Part shown: piece after piece, positions 47,034-58,438 of the stretch
Position numbering within the stretch: position 1 is the stretch's first letter
How the letters are laid out: every line of letters begins with the position of its first letter
DNA from: Atkinsonella hypoxylon
Taxonomy: Eukaryota > Ascomycota > Sordariomycetes > Hypocreales > Clavicipitaceae
Length of the DNA stretch: 64,000 nt
NCBI GenBank assembly: GCA_000729835.1
Contig: JFHB01000093.1
Location: forward strand, 47,759-111,758
Direction: 5' to 3'
Notes under the pieces: generated by a model
Told to the model about the DNA's origin: nothing
What the model saw: the letters and a program-made list of their open reading frames with translations, nothing else
Database searches by the model: none
Position numbers and translations under genes: made by a program

Positions 47034-47348
47034 TGTTAGAATTATTATAACTCTATTGTGCAATTCTAGCACCTACGCAGGTAGATATAACTGCTAATTA
47101 GTTGCATTTGCACACTAGTCCTTACTTACATTAGAGTCGCTAATACCCCTTAATTCCCCCTTAACACAACACTATGCCTAAGGCATGTAAGGCATCCAAC
47201 GGGGTATATAATGTGGCCTCTTTTGCTAGTTAGATATAACTTCTAGATAACCGAATTTGAACCTCTTTAATGTAAATACTAGTGCACTAGTGAACTGGTC
47301 ATAGGACCGACTCGAAGGAGTATAAATTAGACCCTTGGTCTATCGACA
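47034..47348 (+). repeat. Copia-2a 3' LTR (315 bp)
   Basis: Starts TGTTAGAATTATTATAAC (RIP form) and ends GGTCTATCGACA, followed by GCCTT. The first half is mutated; the second half keeps CGACTCGAAGGAGTATAAATT and CCGAATTTGAACC, the mirror image of the pattern in the 5' LTR. An AAAAAGAGAGA purine tract lies just upstream. Confidence 0.92.
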
Positions 47349-50300
47349 GCCTTTAAGAATAAGAAGAAGTAGAAGGGCTAAAGAAGAAGTAACAAAAATT
47401 CTAGAAATAAGGATAGAGAAGCTGCTTTTGCTATAGGTTGCTATAACCTATCTACTAGCAACTAGGATACTATAGATTCCAATAGTGAATCTAGCAGTTC
47501 TAGTAGTAATAATTCTTACGATTTAGATACAGAATCCACTACTAGTGATACTAGTACTACTAGTTATAATACCCCTTCTTTTAACTATTTAAATAGAATA
47601 ATTAAAAACTCCTTACTATACAATATAGGTTCTACCTGTTATATAGTTAACAATAAGGCATTTTTTAGGACTTTTAAGCCTATAAAAAAGGGTAAAACCG
47701 CGCCTATTGCTACTAGAGAAGGTCCTATTTATCCTAAAGGACAGGGAACTGCTGTATTCTAGGTACTAGTTAGTATAAGTCTAGCTAAATACAGGCCTTT
47801 AGCTCTAAAGGATGCTCTATATTGCCTAGGTTTAGATACCAACCTAATTAGTAGTCTAAAGCACTATTTAACAGGGGGCACTCTCCTTAGAAATCAGCTA
47901 TTTCTAGCTAATAGAAGCTGCTGTAGGCTTCTAAATCCTAAAAAGCATGGTTTCTTCTTATAGCTTAAGGGGCAAGAGACCCCTAGAGTGTGTAAAAACC
48001 ACGCAAATCTCTCTTATATAGGATTTAGTAGTTATAATAGCAATTATAATACTAGTTATCCTATAGAGGTTTAAATCCCTCAACAGCCTAGTTTTAATCT
48101 AGAGGAATATAGCTGAATCGAGGAATTATTTGATTTTGAAGAAGATAATACTAATAACGATACTATAGAGCTATTAGCTCTAGTTCCTAAACGGGCTCCT
48201 AGTTAGATTCCTTCTAATAACGGGGATTTAGAAGGTCTAAATCCTAAGTTGCTAGATATTAGAGGAAATAGCTATCTAGATCCCTTAAACAAGGCCCGTA
48301 GTTCTTAAGAGATCTAGCAAGATAGGGAGCAACAGGAAGCTAGCTCTAATGATAATTCTAGTAGTAATTCTTCTATTACTGCTTCTTTTTCCTATAAGAA
48401 GCTCCTAGAATTAGCTGCTACTTAGCACGTTAGATTAGGGCATATAGGACTCCCTTTACTAAAGAAGACTGCTTCTATTACTAAAGGTATTCCTGATTTT
48501 ATAAAAATTAAGGAAAAGGATTTTAACTGCCTAGCTTGCAATTAAGCTAAAGCTATTAGAAGACCTAGCAAGCGTGCTATTCCTAACCCCTCTAGATATT
48601 TAGATATTATAGAGGGAGATACCGTTAAAATGGAGCCTATACTACACAACAAAAGGCCTTTAGTTCTTTTTCTAATTAATAGAAAATTACGGTATAAGTG
48701 GTTTTTTAATCTAGCTAATAAAGAGGGTTCTACTCTCTATAGCTGTATTAAAGGCATCTTTAAGGAATTAAAGAACTAGTATAACTGCTACCTTAAACAC
48801 CTTTATTTTAATAGTAGTATAGAAATCAATACTAGGTTGCAAGCTTAGCTATCTTCTAAGGGTATTTGCTTTAGCACCTCTTGCCTCTATATTTACAAAT
48901 AGAATAGGTTAATAGAGAGACCTATAAGAGTACTTCTAGACCGTTTGCGTGCTACCCTACAGTAGTTATAATTACCTCTATATCTATAGTCTTATATCCT
49001 TCTTGCTATAGTGGATTTAGTTAATACTACTGCGAATAGTACTAAACCACTAAGTCCTAAACAGCTATATCTAGCTAATTTAAAGCCTTCTAAGACCTAT
49101 AAGCCTAATTTTACTAAAATAAGGGCTATAGGCTCCTATTGCGAAGTTCTAATTCCTTTAGAACAAAGATCTAGGTTGCAGAAGCTAGCTAAAAGAACTA
49201 TTCCTAGTAGACTTTTAGCTACGCTAGGTTCTAATGTATATCTAATATATATCCCCTCTAAACGAGCTGTTATAAAGACTAGCTTCGTTAAAATTATAGA
49301 AGGAATAGGTTCTATTTTACAGGGTATCCCTAAGGTTCCTATTGGTTCTATAGTGAATAATCCTTTAGAGGGAGAAATCGATAACTAGCAGCAATTAGTG
49401 GATAATTATACTCCTAAGTATCCTTATCCTAGTTATCTAGATGTACTAAATTATCCACTAAAACCTGTAGATCAAGCTCTTCTACTAAGCAACCCTATAG
49501 AAGCTATAGAGGCCCCTAAAGCCCCTATATCTATAGAAGCCTCTTAGGCTAATATAGAACCTATAGAAGCTGAAGCTAATGCTGATGCTATAGATTTAGA
49601 TAGAGACATATTTTCCTTAATTAAGGATCTATGCTTTAAGGCTAGGACTAAAGCAGCTATTACTTCTAATAGTAAGGATGAACTTCCTAATACGTAGAAG
49701 CAAGCCCTAAAAAGCTCTGCTAAGCAGCATTAGATAGAAGCTACCTATAGCGAATTTAAGCAGCTATTAGCTGCTAGAACCTTTAAATTTATAGGGAAAG
49801 ACTAAGTACCTAAGGGCTAAAGAGTTCTAAAGAATAGGCTTATTTATAGGCTAAAAAAGGATAAAGAAAATAATCCTATAAAATATAAGGCCTGCCTTAT
49901 TGCTAAGGGATTTATATAAATAGAAGGTTAAGACTATCTAGAGACCTTTGCTGCAACTAGTATTCCTTCTAGCTAGCGTATATTATTAGCTCTTACAGCT
50001 TTTAATAACTAGGAAGTTAAGTAAATCGACTTTATAGGAGCGTTTTTAAATAGCAAGCTAAAGGAAGCTATTTATATAGAAATCCTAGATAGATTCGTTA
50101 AATTTGCAGAAGTAACGCCATTAGTAGCTAAGCTACTAAAAAGCTATAATTATAAGCCCTCTAAAGAGTAAGTAATTAAGCTAGAAAAATCCCTCTATAG
50201 TCTAAAGCAAAGTCCTAGAGAATAGCAGCAAATTCTAATAGAATTACTTTAAAAGCATAGATTTAAACCTCTTATATTAGACCTAGCAGTCTTTTATAAC

Positions 50301-51590
50301 CTAGCTACATCTACGTATATTGCTACTTACGTAGATAACTGTCTTCTAATTAGTTTAAATCTAAGCTATATTAATAAGCTAAAGAAGCTATTACATAAAG
50401 CTTATCTAATAGAAGATAGAGGACCAGCAGAATTCTTTCTAGGTGTACAAATCACCCATAATAGGTCTAAAAGGTCTATTAAAATCCACTAATCTTAATA
50501 CATCCTTAAAGCCCTAGAAAGATTTAAAATGCTAGATACTAAGCTAGCTTCTATCCCTATACAGCTAGGAATTCTAAAGCAACTAGTTACAAAACTTCTC
50601 TTAAAATCCGATTATAAGCTTTATTAGAGCATAATAGGCACTATAATGTACCTTATATTGCTAACTAGGGCTGATATTGCTTTTTCCGTTTAGTAGCTAT
50701 TAACCTTCCTAGCTAAGCCCTATATAGAGCACCTAAACGCCTCTAAGCACCTCCTAAGGTACTTAAGTGGTACTAGAAGCTTTACTATTATTTATAAGCG
50801 TTCTAGTCTACACCCTATAGGGTCTTCTTCTAAAGCTTCTAATAGTTCTATTAGTTGTAAAGAAGTACTTAAGACCCTCCTTAGTTATTGCAATAGCGAT
50901 TTTGCTAGTGACAAAGTCTCTTCTAAATTAACCTATACTTATCTATATAAGCTAGCTAGTGGACCTATTAGCTGGAAATCGAAGAAAGCTAGTACTATTG
51001 CTCTTTCTACTTTAGAAGCAGAATCTAATGCATTATCTAAAGCTATTAGGGAATTAGAGTAGCTCTACAGCCTTTTTAAGGAGATAAAGCTGCCTTTAAC
51101 CCCTTCTATTCCTATTAGGTGTAATAATTAAGGCGCTATAGTTACTGCTTACAACCTAACGTTGTATAGTAGAACTAAGCACACCCTTTTAAAGTTTAAC
51201 TATATTAGGGAAAAGATTCGTAAAGGTATAGCTAAGGTTAGTTATATTAATATAAATTAGATGCTAGTAGATAGCCTAACTAAGCCTCTTGCTATTTAAA
51301 AGCATTAATAATTCATTAAGTTACTAGAGCTTTCTAGCTAGCTTATAAAAGCAACAAAAACACTCAAAAAATCGAAAAGCAACGAAAAATAGTTAAAAAT
51401 CGAAAACAACAAAAACAATCAACAACAACTAGTTATATTCAACTATAACTACCCTGGAATTGCTGGAATTAGTTATATTATTTAGTCCTGTTATTAGTAC
51501 TGTATTTTGTTGGTTGATTCTAACTTAGATATCCTTTAAAGGAGCTAAGTTGCTTATAGAACTAGTTACTTCTCACATTTCTAGAGGGAG
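47349..51590 (+). pseudogene. Copia-1b gag end and pol, RIP-inactivated
   Basis: Completes the Copia-1b polyprotein. Protease reads YNIGST near 47620; integrase HVRLGHIG near 48428 and CLAC near 48530; RT active site at 50328-50339 reads YVDN, with the first Asp kept; RNase H NSDFAS and LSTLEAESNAL near 50895-51030. The frame is continuous apart from TAA/TAG. This right half may come from a different Copia-1 copy than the left half (see the LTR subtypes). The purine tract CTAGAGGGAG is at 51581-51590. Confidence 0.86.
49011..49388 (+). pseudogene. Longest open in-frame remnant of the window (125 codons, Copia-1b pol)
   Basis: Same polyprotein region as 23066-23377, in frame with the integrase and RT around it (GSYCEVLIPL, NVYLIYIPSK, QGIPKVPIGS). 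It stayed open because it has few Gln/Trp codons at RIP-prone sites. The initial ATG is internal. Confidence 0.75.
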
Positions 51591-52297
51591 TGTTAAAAAT
51601 AAGCTACCCTATATAGCCTATTTTTATGCTTGCTAGTTGCCTGTTAGTTGCTCTATTATATAACCCTAACTAGGTCTTGTTACGTTGATTTTTAGTAGAG
51701 ATATTGCTGTTACTAGATGCAAAACATCTAGAATCGACTAAGGCAAAGTTGCCTAACCTATAGTTAACTTTAACAGCGATTTTCTCTACAACTAGCAATA
51801 GTAGAAATTCAAGAAGTATACTATTTAAAAGCTAAGAATTAGGGCTATTTAATAGTATAATTGTTAGATAGAGTTGCTTATAAGGGTTGCTTGTTATTAG
51901 TGGAATTTGTTAAATTATGCACGTAGGCGTCTCGTTTGTATAGCTGTAAGTCGATTTTTTTTGTTTTTATATAGTAAATCTTTTTGCGGAAATTATAAAG
52001 TAGCTTATAAGCCCCTTCTAGCAACTACAGCCCGCTAATATAGTTAGTAGGTCTATAAGGGACTAGAAAGATTTAAGATTCTACCCTCACTAAGTTCGTT
52101 ACAGCGCTCTCAATATAAAGATACTACTATTACAGTTATCTATTGCCTTTACGTAATCTATACTATACACTACAGCTTAATTTAGGCTGCTGCTGCTTCC
52201 ACTACGTAATAATTGCTAGGAGCAATTACAGGTGCTAAATCTAAGAGACCACTACCCTCTTAGATATCTAGTCCTGTAATCCCTATTATTTTTAATA
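51591..52297 (+). repeat. Copia-1b right LTR (707 bp, subtype beta)
   Basis: Starts TGTTAAAAAT and ends ATTTTTAATA. It has the TTGCTAGTTGCCTG segment, but reads CACTAAGTTCGTTACAGC and CTCTTAGATATCTAG where the left LTR has its insertion and deletion. It therefore resembles the Copia-1d LTR and the solo LTR in Chromo-1b rather than its own partner. It is followed directly by GAACT and Copia-1c gag. Confidence 0.9.
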
Positions 52298-52752
52298 GAA
52301 CTAGAAGGTTTAGGGACTTCAAAAGAGACTTTAGAAGCTCTTTTAGAAGTAACAGGATCTACTACCTTAGAGGGAGACCCTATAGAGAGATTACCTATAG
52401 ATGTAATTATAGTATCTAATTTACTTAGTAAATCAGCTATATTACCTTCATTTTGGCTTTGTTTTGCTTCACTATACCTAATAAATCTATTTAGGGTCTC
52501 TTGTTACTTATCTATTTAAGCTTTTAGATCAGCTTGAACATTATAGACTTGCACTACTCTTTTAGAAGCTAATCTAGCTTCCTTTAGAGCCTTCTTAGCT
52601 GTATAATCTTCTTTATTAGAAGAGGAATCTACTAGCTGAGGGGGGGACCTTGCTGGACCAGGAAAGCTAGTAGCAGCTGTAGCTAGTGTACTAGAACTAC
52701 TATCCCGTTTAGGGCTTATGCTCTTTCCCTTACCTATTCCTTTTAGTGCCAT
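52298..52752 (-). pseudogene. Copia-1c gag N-terminus, first 78 codons still open
   Basis: ATG intact at 52752-52750 and open to 52516, giving MALKGIGKGKSISPK and a Ser/Ala/Lys-rich N-terminus. This is the real Gag start of the family, as shown by the matching ATG in Copia-1b (30992) and ATA in copies 1a (20150) and 1d (56364). The first stop is a TAA at an expected Gln codon. The frame continues with further RIP stops to the truncation point. Confidence 0.85.
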
Positions 52753-53723
52753 TTTAAGGGTTTAAAAATAGCTAATTTAACGCTCTTTTATAGCTAATTA
52801 TAGCTAAATTACAGTGGAAATAGTAGTAAATAACAGTAATAACCTCTACTAGATATTAATAGATTGCTCTATTATAGGCCTAGAAGTGCCCTATATCTTC
52901 AGAAATTATACTAAGATTTTTCTCTAATTTCTTTTGTAATAGGTATAACAGGCTCTAAGGCTGTATTGTATTGCGATCTATATACGCATACAATTTGTAT
53001 AGTAGACTAGATTAACAAGCGGTCGCGAGAGGCATAAAATATAGGTCCTAGCTATTTTCGGCCAAAAAATTTAGGAGATTCTTCTCCAATTAGGTTCTAA
53101 CAAATTAGTGGAGACCTAAGCACAGCTAATTTAGGGATATCTAGCTAATTTCTACTTTAAAATCCTAACTAGTGGGATTACTATATAAATTAATTCTGCA
53201 ACTGAAAATATAGGAATATCTAACAGCAACAAGAGCTGTTAGACGTGCACTACAAATTGTAGTATAGCTACTAACAGAGGTACACTAGGTGCACAATATA
53301 TAAGATAACAGCACAACAACAAGCGATATAGTGCAGCGCTAAGCTTATTTCTTAATAGAAATAATTAATTAAGTAGTGCCTAATAAAACAATTTGCAGTG
53401 TAAATATAATGTGTGTAGATATATATATTTTAATGTTGCGCAACAATAGAACCTAGCTATTAAGAATAGCTTTAAGAGTGTGTATACACTAGGTGCATAG
53501 AACTAGTGCAGGAGGCATAGAGTAGGCAGAATAAAAACACTAGTATAGTAGCTAGCGATATATATACAGCAGGTATTAATAGCTTCCAGCAAGCTACTAA
53601 TAGTTTTAGCAGCAATAGCTGCTAGTGTAGGTCTTAATATAGCTTCTAGTGGGTAATACAGTACATAATAGTAGATTTTTAGCGGGCTAACAGCTTACAG
53701 ATAGGTCTTTTAGGCTTATAACC
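52753..53723 (-). other. Copia-1c leader
   Basis: Reverse complement of the Copia-1 leader. The primer-site complement GGCTTATAACC is next to the LTR (53713-53723). No gene is visible. Confidence 0.65.
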
Positions 53724-54430
53724 TAATAAAAATAATAGGGATTATAGAACTAGATAGAAGAGGGTAGTGGTCTCTTATATTTAGCACCTATAATTGCTCC
53801 TAGCAATTATTATGTAGTAGAAGCAGCAGCAGCCTAAATTAAGCTGTAGTGTATAGTATAGATCACGTAGAGGCAATAGATAACTGTAATAGTAGTATCT
53901 TTATATTAAGAGCGCTGTAACAAATAAGTTAGTAAGAGTAGGATCTTAAATCTTTCTAGTCCCTTATAGACCTACTAACTATATTAGCGGGCTATAGTTG
54001 CTAGAAGGGGCTTATAGGCTACTTTATAATTTCCGCAAAAAGATTTACTATATAAAAACAAAAAAATCGACTTACAGCTATACAAACGAGACACTTACGT
54101 GCACAATTTAACAAATTCTACTAATAACAAGCAACCCTTATAAGCAACTCTATCCAACAATTATACTATTAGATAGCCCTAATTCTTAGCTTTTGAATAG
54201 TATACTTCTTGAATTTCTACCATTACTAGTTGTAGAGAAAATCGCAGTTAAAGTTAACTATAGGTTAGGCAACTTTGCCTTAGTCGATTCTAGATGTTTT
54301 GCATCTAGTAACAGCGATATCTCTACCAAAAATCAACGTAACAAGACCTAGTTAGGGTCACGTGATAGAGCAACTAACAGGCAACTAGCAAGCATAAAAA
54401 TAGGCTATACAGGGTAGCTTATTTTTAACA
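53724..54430 (-). repeat. Copia-1c 5' LTR (707 bp, subtype alpha)
   Basis: Plus-strand reading TAATAAAAAT to ATTTTTAACA. It carries the same insertion (AACAAATAAGTTAGTAAG) and deletion (TAGATAGAAGAGGG) as the left LTR of Copia-1b. The right (outer) end is well preserved (CACGTGATAGAGC). Confidence 0.9.
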
Positions 54431-56364
54431 CCAGTAAATCCCATATAAGAGAGATTTGCGTGGTTTTTACACACTCTAGGGGTCTCTTGCCCCTTAAGCT
54501 GTAAGAAGAAACCATGCTTTTTAGGATTTAGAAGCCTACAGCAGCTTCTATTAGCTAGAAATAGCTGATTTCTAAGGAGAGTGCCCCCTGTTAAATAGTG
54601 CTTTAGACTACTAATTAGGTTGGTATCTAAACCTAGGCAATATAGAGCATCCTTTAGAGCTAAAGGCCTATATTTAGCTAGACTTATACTAACTAGTACC
54701 TAGAATACAGCAGTTCCCTGTCCTTTAGGATAAATAGGACCTTCTCTAGTAGCAATAGGCGCGGTTTTACCCTTTTTTATAGGCTTAAAAGTCCTAAAAA
54801 ATGCCTTATTGTTAACTATATAATAGGTAGAACCTATATTGTATAGTAAGGAGTTTTTAATTATTCTATTTAAATAGTTAAAAGAAGGGGTATTATAACT
54901 AGTAGTACTAGTATCACTAGTAGTGGATTCTGTATCTAAATTGTAAGAATCATTACTACTAGAACTGCTGAATTCACTATTGGAATCTATAGTATCCTAG
55001 TTGCTAGTAGATAGGTTATAGCAACCTATAGCAAAAGCAGCTTCTCTATCCTTATTTCTAGAATTTTTGTTACTTCTTCTTTAGCCCTTCTACTTCTTCT
55101 TATTCTTAGAGGCTTTATCTATATCTTTAGAGGCATTAGAATTATTAGAATTAGAATCGGAATTCTTCTTCTAATTAGGAGGATTCTTTCCTTAGTTAGC
55201 TTTATTATTATTATTAGAACCATTAGAGTTAGAAGCTTTATAACTAAGAGCTTTAGATATAGAGAAGCTTTTATCTCTTTATTCTTCTAATAAATTAGCT
55301 ATAAGGAACTGTAAATTCAGCATTTTTACACATAGACCTTGTACTCTAGTAGCTCTAATAGAATATCGCTGCCTTTTAGCCTAGCTAGGGAAGGTCTTCT
55401 TTAAAGCATTAATATAATAATTTACCTAGTCAATAGGATTAATAGCTACACTATAGAGCTGTAATCTAGCTAGTAAATTATTAAATTTAGCATTAAAGGC
55501 CTCTAAAGATTCCTTATAGTTTAAAAACAATAAGTTGTAATAACTAGTATATAGTGTACTACGTTGTATTTTAGCACTCTGCGAATATTGCCTAACTAGA
55601 ATGTTATAGGCATCTATAGGGGACTTATGCCAGCTTATAGCAGCTTAAGGTCTAGATTAGCAACTATCTCTTATAATTATAAGGATAATAGCTTGTTCTA
55701 AATCTACTAAAGTACTAGCTATACTAGGATTATTAATAAATTAAGGGAATCCTAGTGCCCTAAATTAAATAGTTAAAGCTTACTTCTACTGTTTAAAATT
55801 TTTAGGGCTTTTTAGCTTAGCAGCCTCTAGAATAGAGTGGACCTTCTTATTTAACTCTTTTATAGTGCCTTCATTAAAAGCAGGCAGAAAAGTAGCACTA
55901 TTAGAGGAACTAGAAGGTTTAGGGGCTTTAAAAGAGACTTTAGAAGCTCTTTTAGAAGTAATAGGATCTACTACCTTAGAGGGAGACTCTATAAAGAGAT
56001 TACCTATAGATGTAATTATAGTATCTAATTTACTTAGTAAATTAGCTATATTACCTTTATTTTGGCTTTGTTTTGCTTTACTATACCTAATAAATCTATT
56101 TAGGGTCTCTTGTTGCTTATCTATTTAAGCTTTTAGATCAGCTTAAACATTATAGACTTACACTACTCTTTTAGAAGCTAATCTAGCTTCTTTTAGAGCC
56201 TTCTTAGCTGTATAATCTTCTTTATTAGAAGAGAAATCTACTGGCTAAGGGGGTGATCTAGCTAGACTAGGAAAGCTAGTAGCAGCAGCTGTAGCTAGTG
56301 TACTAGAACCACTACCCCGTTTAGGGCTTGTGCTCTTTCCCTTGCCTATTCCTTTTAGTGCTAT
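54431..56364 (-). pseudogene. Copia-1d gag and protease region, RIP-inactivated
   Basis: The start codon reads ATA at 56364-56362. Minus-strand Gag (56364 to about 54920) and the protease region (about 54850-54800, with the YNIG pattern) are followed to about residue 640 of the polyprotein, homologous to Copia-1a up to about 22075. Stops are at Gln/Trp positions. The large open stretch on the opposite strand (55865-56128) is a shadow of Gag. Confidence 0.82.
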
Positions 56365-57311
56365 TTTAAGGGTTTAAAAAGTAGCTAATTTAACGCTCTT
56401 TTATAGCTAATTATAGCTAAATTACAGTGGAAATAGTAGTAAATAACAGTAATAATTCTTACTAAATATAGGCTAGAAGTGCCCTATATTTTCAGAAATT
56501 ATACTGAGATTTTTCTCTAATTTCTTTCGTAACAGGTATAACGGGCTCTAAGGCTGCGTTGTATTGCAATCTATATGCGCATATAATTTGTATAGCAGAC
56601 TAGATTAACAAGCGGTCGCGAGGGGCATAAAACAAGGTCCTAGCTATTTTTAGCTAAAAAATTCAGGAGATTCTTCTCTAATTAGGTTCTAATAAATTAG
56701 TAGAGACCTAGGCACAGCTAATTTAGGGATATCTAGCTAATTCCTACTTTAAAATCCTAACTAGTGGGATTACTATATAAATTAATTCTGCAACCGAAAA
56801 CACAGGAATATCTGCAATAAGAGCTGTTAGGCGTGCACTACAAATTGTAGTATAGCTACTAACAGAGGTGCATAGAGTACACAATATACAAGATAACAGC
56901 ACAACAACAAGTAATGCAGTGCAGCGCTAAGCTTATTTCTTAATAGAAATAATTAATTAAGCAATGCCTAATAAAACGATTTACAGTGCAAATGTAATGT
57001 GTGTAGATGTATATATTTTAATGTTGCGCAACAATAGAACCTAGCTATTAAGAATAGCTTTAAAAGTGTATATATATAGGGTGTATAGAACTAGTGCAGG
57101 AGGCATAGGGTAGGCAGAATAAAAACACTAGTATAGTGGCTAGCGATGTGTATGCAGCAGGTATTAATAGCTTCCAGCAAGCTACTAATAGTTTTAGCAG
57201 CGATAGCTGCTAGCGTAGGTCTTAATATAGCTTCTAGTAGGTAATACAGTACACAATAGTAGATTTTTAGCGGGCTAACAGCTTGCAGATAGGTCTTCTG
57301 GGCTTATAACC
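56365..57311 (-). other. Copia-1d leader with primer site
   Basis: Reverse complement of the Copia-1 leader. The primer-site complement TCTGGGCTTATAACC is at 57297-57311. It is shorter than in Copia-1a because of small deletions (for example near 56462 and 56815). No gene is visible. Confidence 0.65.
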
Positions 57312-58017
57312 TATTAAAAATAATAGGGATTATAGAACTAGATATCTAAGAGGGTAGTAGTCTCTTAGATTTAGCACCTATAATTGCTCCTAGCAATTAT
57401 TATGTAGTAGAAGCAGCAGCGGCCTAAACTAAGCTGTAGTGTATAGTATAGATCACGTAGAGGCAATAGATAACTGTAATAGTAGTATCTTTATATTAAG
57501 AGCACTATAACAAACTTAGTAAGGGTAGGATCTTAAATCTTTCTAGTCCCTTATAGACCTACTAACTATATTAGCAGGCTATAGTCGCTAGAAGGAGCTT
57601 ATAGGCTACTTTATAATTTCCGCAAAAAGATTTACTATATAAAAACAAAAAAATCGACTTATAGCTATACAAACAAGATGCCTACGTGCATAATTTAACA
57701 AATTCCACTAATAACAAGGAACCCTTATAAGCAACTCTATTCAACAATTATACTATTAGATAGCCCTAATTCTTAGCTTTTAAATAGTATACTTCTTAAA
57801 TTTCTACTATTGCTAGTTATGGAGAAAATCGCTGTTAAAGTTGACTATAGGTTAGGCAACTTTGCCTTAGTCGATTCTAGATGTTTCGCATCTAGTAACA
57901 GCGATATCTCTACCAAAAATCAACGTAACAAGACCTAGTTAGGGTCACGTGATAGAGCAACTAACAGGCAACTAGCAAGCATAAAAATAGGCTATACAGG
58001 GTAGCTTATTTTTAACA
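57312..58017 (-). repeat. Copia-1d 5' LTR (706 bp, subtype beta)
   Basis: Plus-strand reading TATTAAAAAT to ATTTTTAACA. It has the AACTAACAGGCAACTAGC segment and lacks the alpha-type insertion. The outer (right) end keeps CACGTGATAGAGC and ATACAGGGTAGC. Confidence 0.9.
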
Positions 58018-58116
58018 AATATAAAGGGGAAGAGAATAGAGAATTAACTATAATTTATAGCGCTTACTAAAGGCAATAAAGAGATTATTATAGAGGCTAA
58101 AAGGAGAAGGAGAGTA
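58018..58116 (+). mobile_element. Chromo-1e, last internal bases before its 3' LTR
   Basis: Matches the 3' end of the Chromo-1 internal region (9395-9493 in copy a; complement of 12816-12920 in copy b), ending in AAGGAGAAGGAGAGTA, the polypurine tract. Everything upstream of this element was lost or lies outside the surviving junction. Confidence 0.8.
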
Positions 58117-58438
58117 TATTATAGACTTAAGCCTTAAGCTTAAGTCTTTTAGTAAAGGGAGAACAGCAAAAAAGAGACAGTAATCTATATAGATAAAGGG
58201 ATAGAAGTAGACTACATTTAACTAGAGGTTAGCTAAACTTTATAGAGCCCTAGAGAAAGGACCTTAGCTATAGAGTATATGCTAAAAGGGGCTCCTAAGG
58301 GAAGGGACCTACCTTTAGATATATAGTACAGGGGCATAGGGAGGCTTCTAGTTCCTTCTCTCTTTCCCTTTCCTCCCTATAATTATAGTTCTTATTATAG
58401 ACGCTAGTTAGCAGCAGCCACTAGGCCAGTCCATTACA
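58117..58438 (+). repeat. Chromo-1e 3' LTR (322 bp)
   Basis: From TATTATAGAC to CCAGTCCATTACA. It contains the terminal hairpin (GACTTAAGCC and its complement at 58124-58146) and CCTATAATTATAGTTC. The right (outer) end is well preserved. The flanking bases are ATAAT, but the partner duplication is gone. Confidence 0.9.

Larger units (their letters stand above)
41038..47348 (+). mobile_element. Copia-2a, complete RIP-degraded Ty1/Copia element of a second family
   Basis: A 6,311 bp element with two 315-bp LTRs, flanked by GCCTT (41033-41037, 47349-47353), inserted in the gag of Copia-1b in the same orientation. The internal order Gag with knuckle, protease, integrase, RT, RNase H defines Ty1/Copia. 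It shows no close similarity to Copia-1. The outermost 150 bp of each LTR are G/C-rich and nearly unmutated, in sharp contrast to the interior. Confidence 0.92.
29312..52297 (+). mobile_element. Copia-1b, apparently chimeric Copia-1 element with two nested insertions
   Basis: Starts with a 707-bp LTR after GCAGC and ends with a 707-bp LTR at 52297. Removing Chromo-1d and Copia-2a with their duplications leaves about 7,880 bp, a full-length element. But no GCAGC follows 52297, the host Chromo-1c does not resume there, and the two LTRs belong to different indel subtypes. The element is therefore probably the fused left and right halves of two Copia-1 copies. Confidence 0.85.
52298..54430 (-). 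mobile_element. Copia-1c, 5' remnant (truncated in gag)
   Basis: On the minus strand this contains the 5' LTR (53724-54430), the leader (52753-53723) and about 150 codons of gag, and then stops abruptly at 52298 against the right LTR of Copia-1b. All pol and the 3' LTR are missing. Its right end abuts Copia-1d pol at 54431, so Copia-1c inserted into Copia-1d; the target duplication cannot be verified because the left border is lost. Confidence 0.87.
54431..58017 (-). mobile_element. Copia-1d, 5' half (truncated in pol)
   Basis: Minus-strand Copia-1 with 5' LTR (57312-58017), leader, gag and the start of pol, ending where Copia-1c inserted. The 3' half and 3' LTR are missing, apparently removed by the same event that truncated Copia-1c. 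It inserted into the 3' end of Chromo-1e; the right flank is AATAT (58018-58022). Confidence 0.88.

Noticed and set aside
29312..58017. Copia-1b/1c/1d arrangement as a simple inversion between opposite-strand copies
   Set aside because: After an inversion the right LTR of Copia-1b should be followed by the Copia-1d flank (AATAT) and a reversed 3' LTR. Instead it abuts Copia-1c gag and leader, so a deletion fits better. Not excluded outright.
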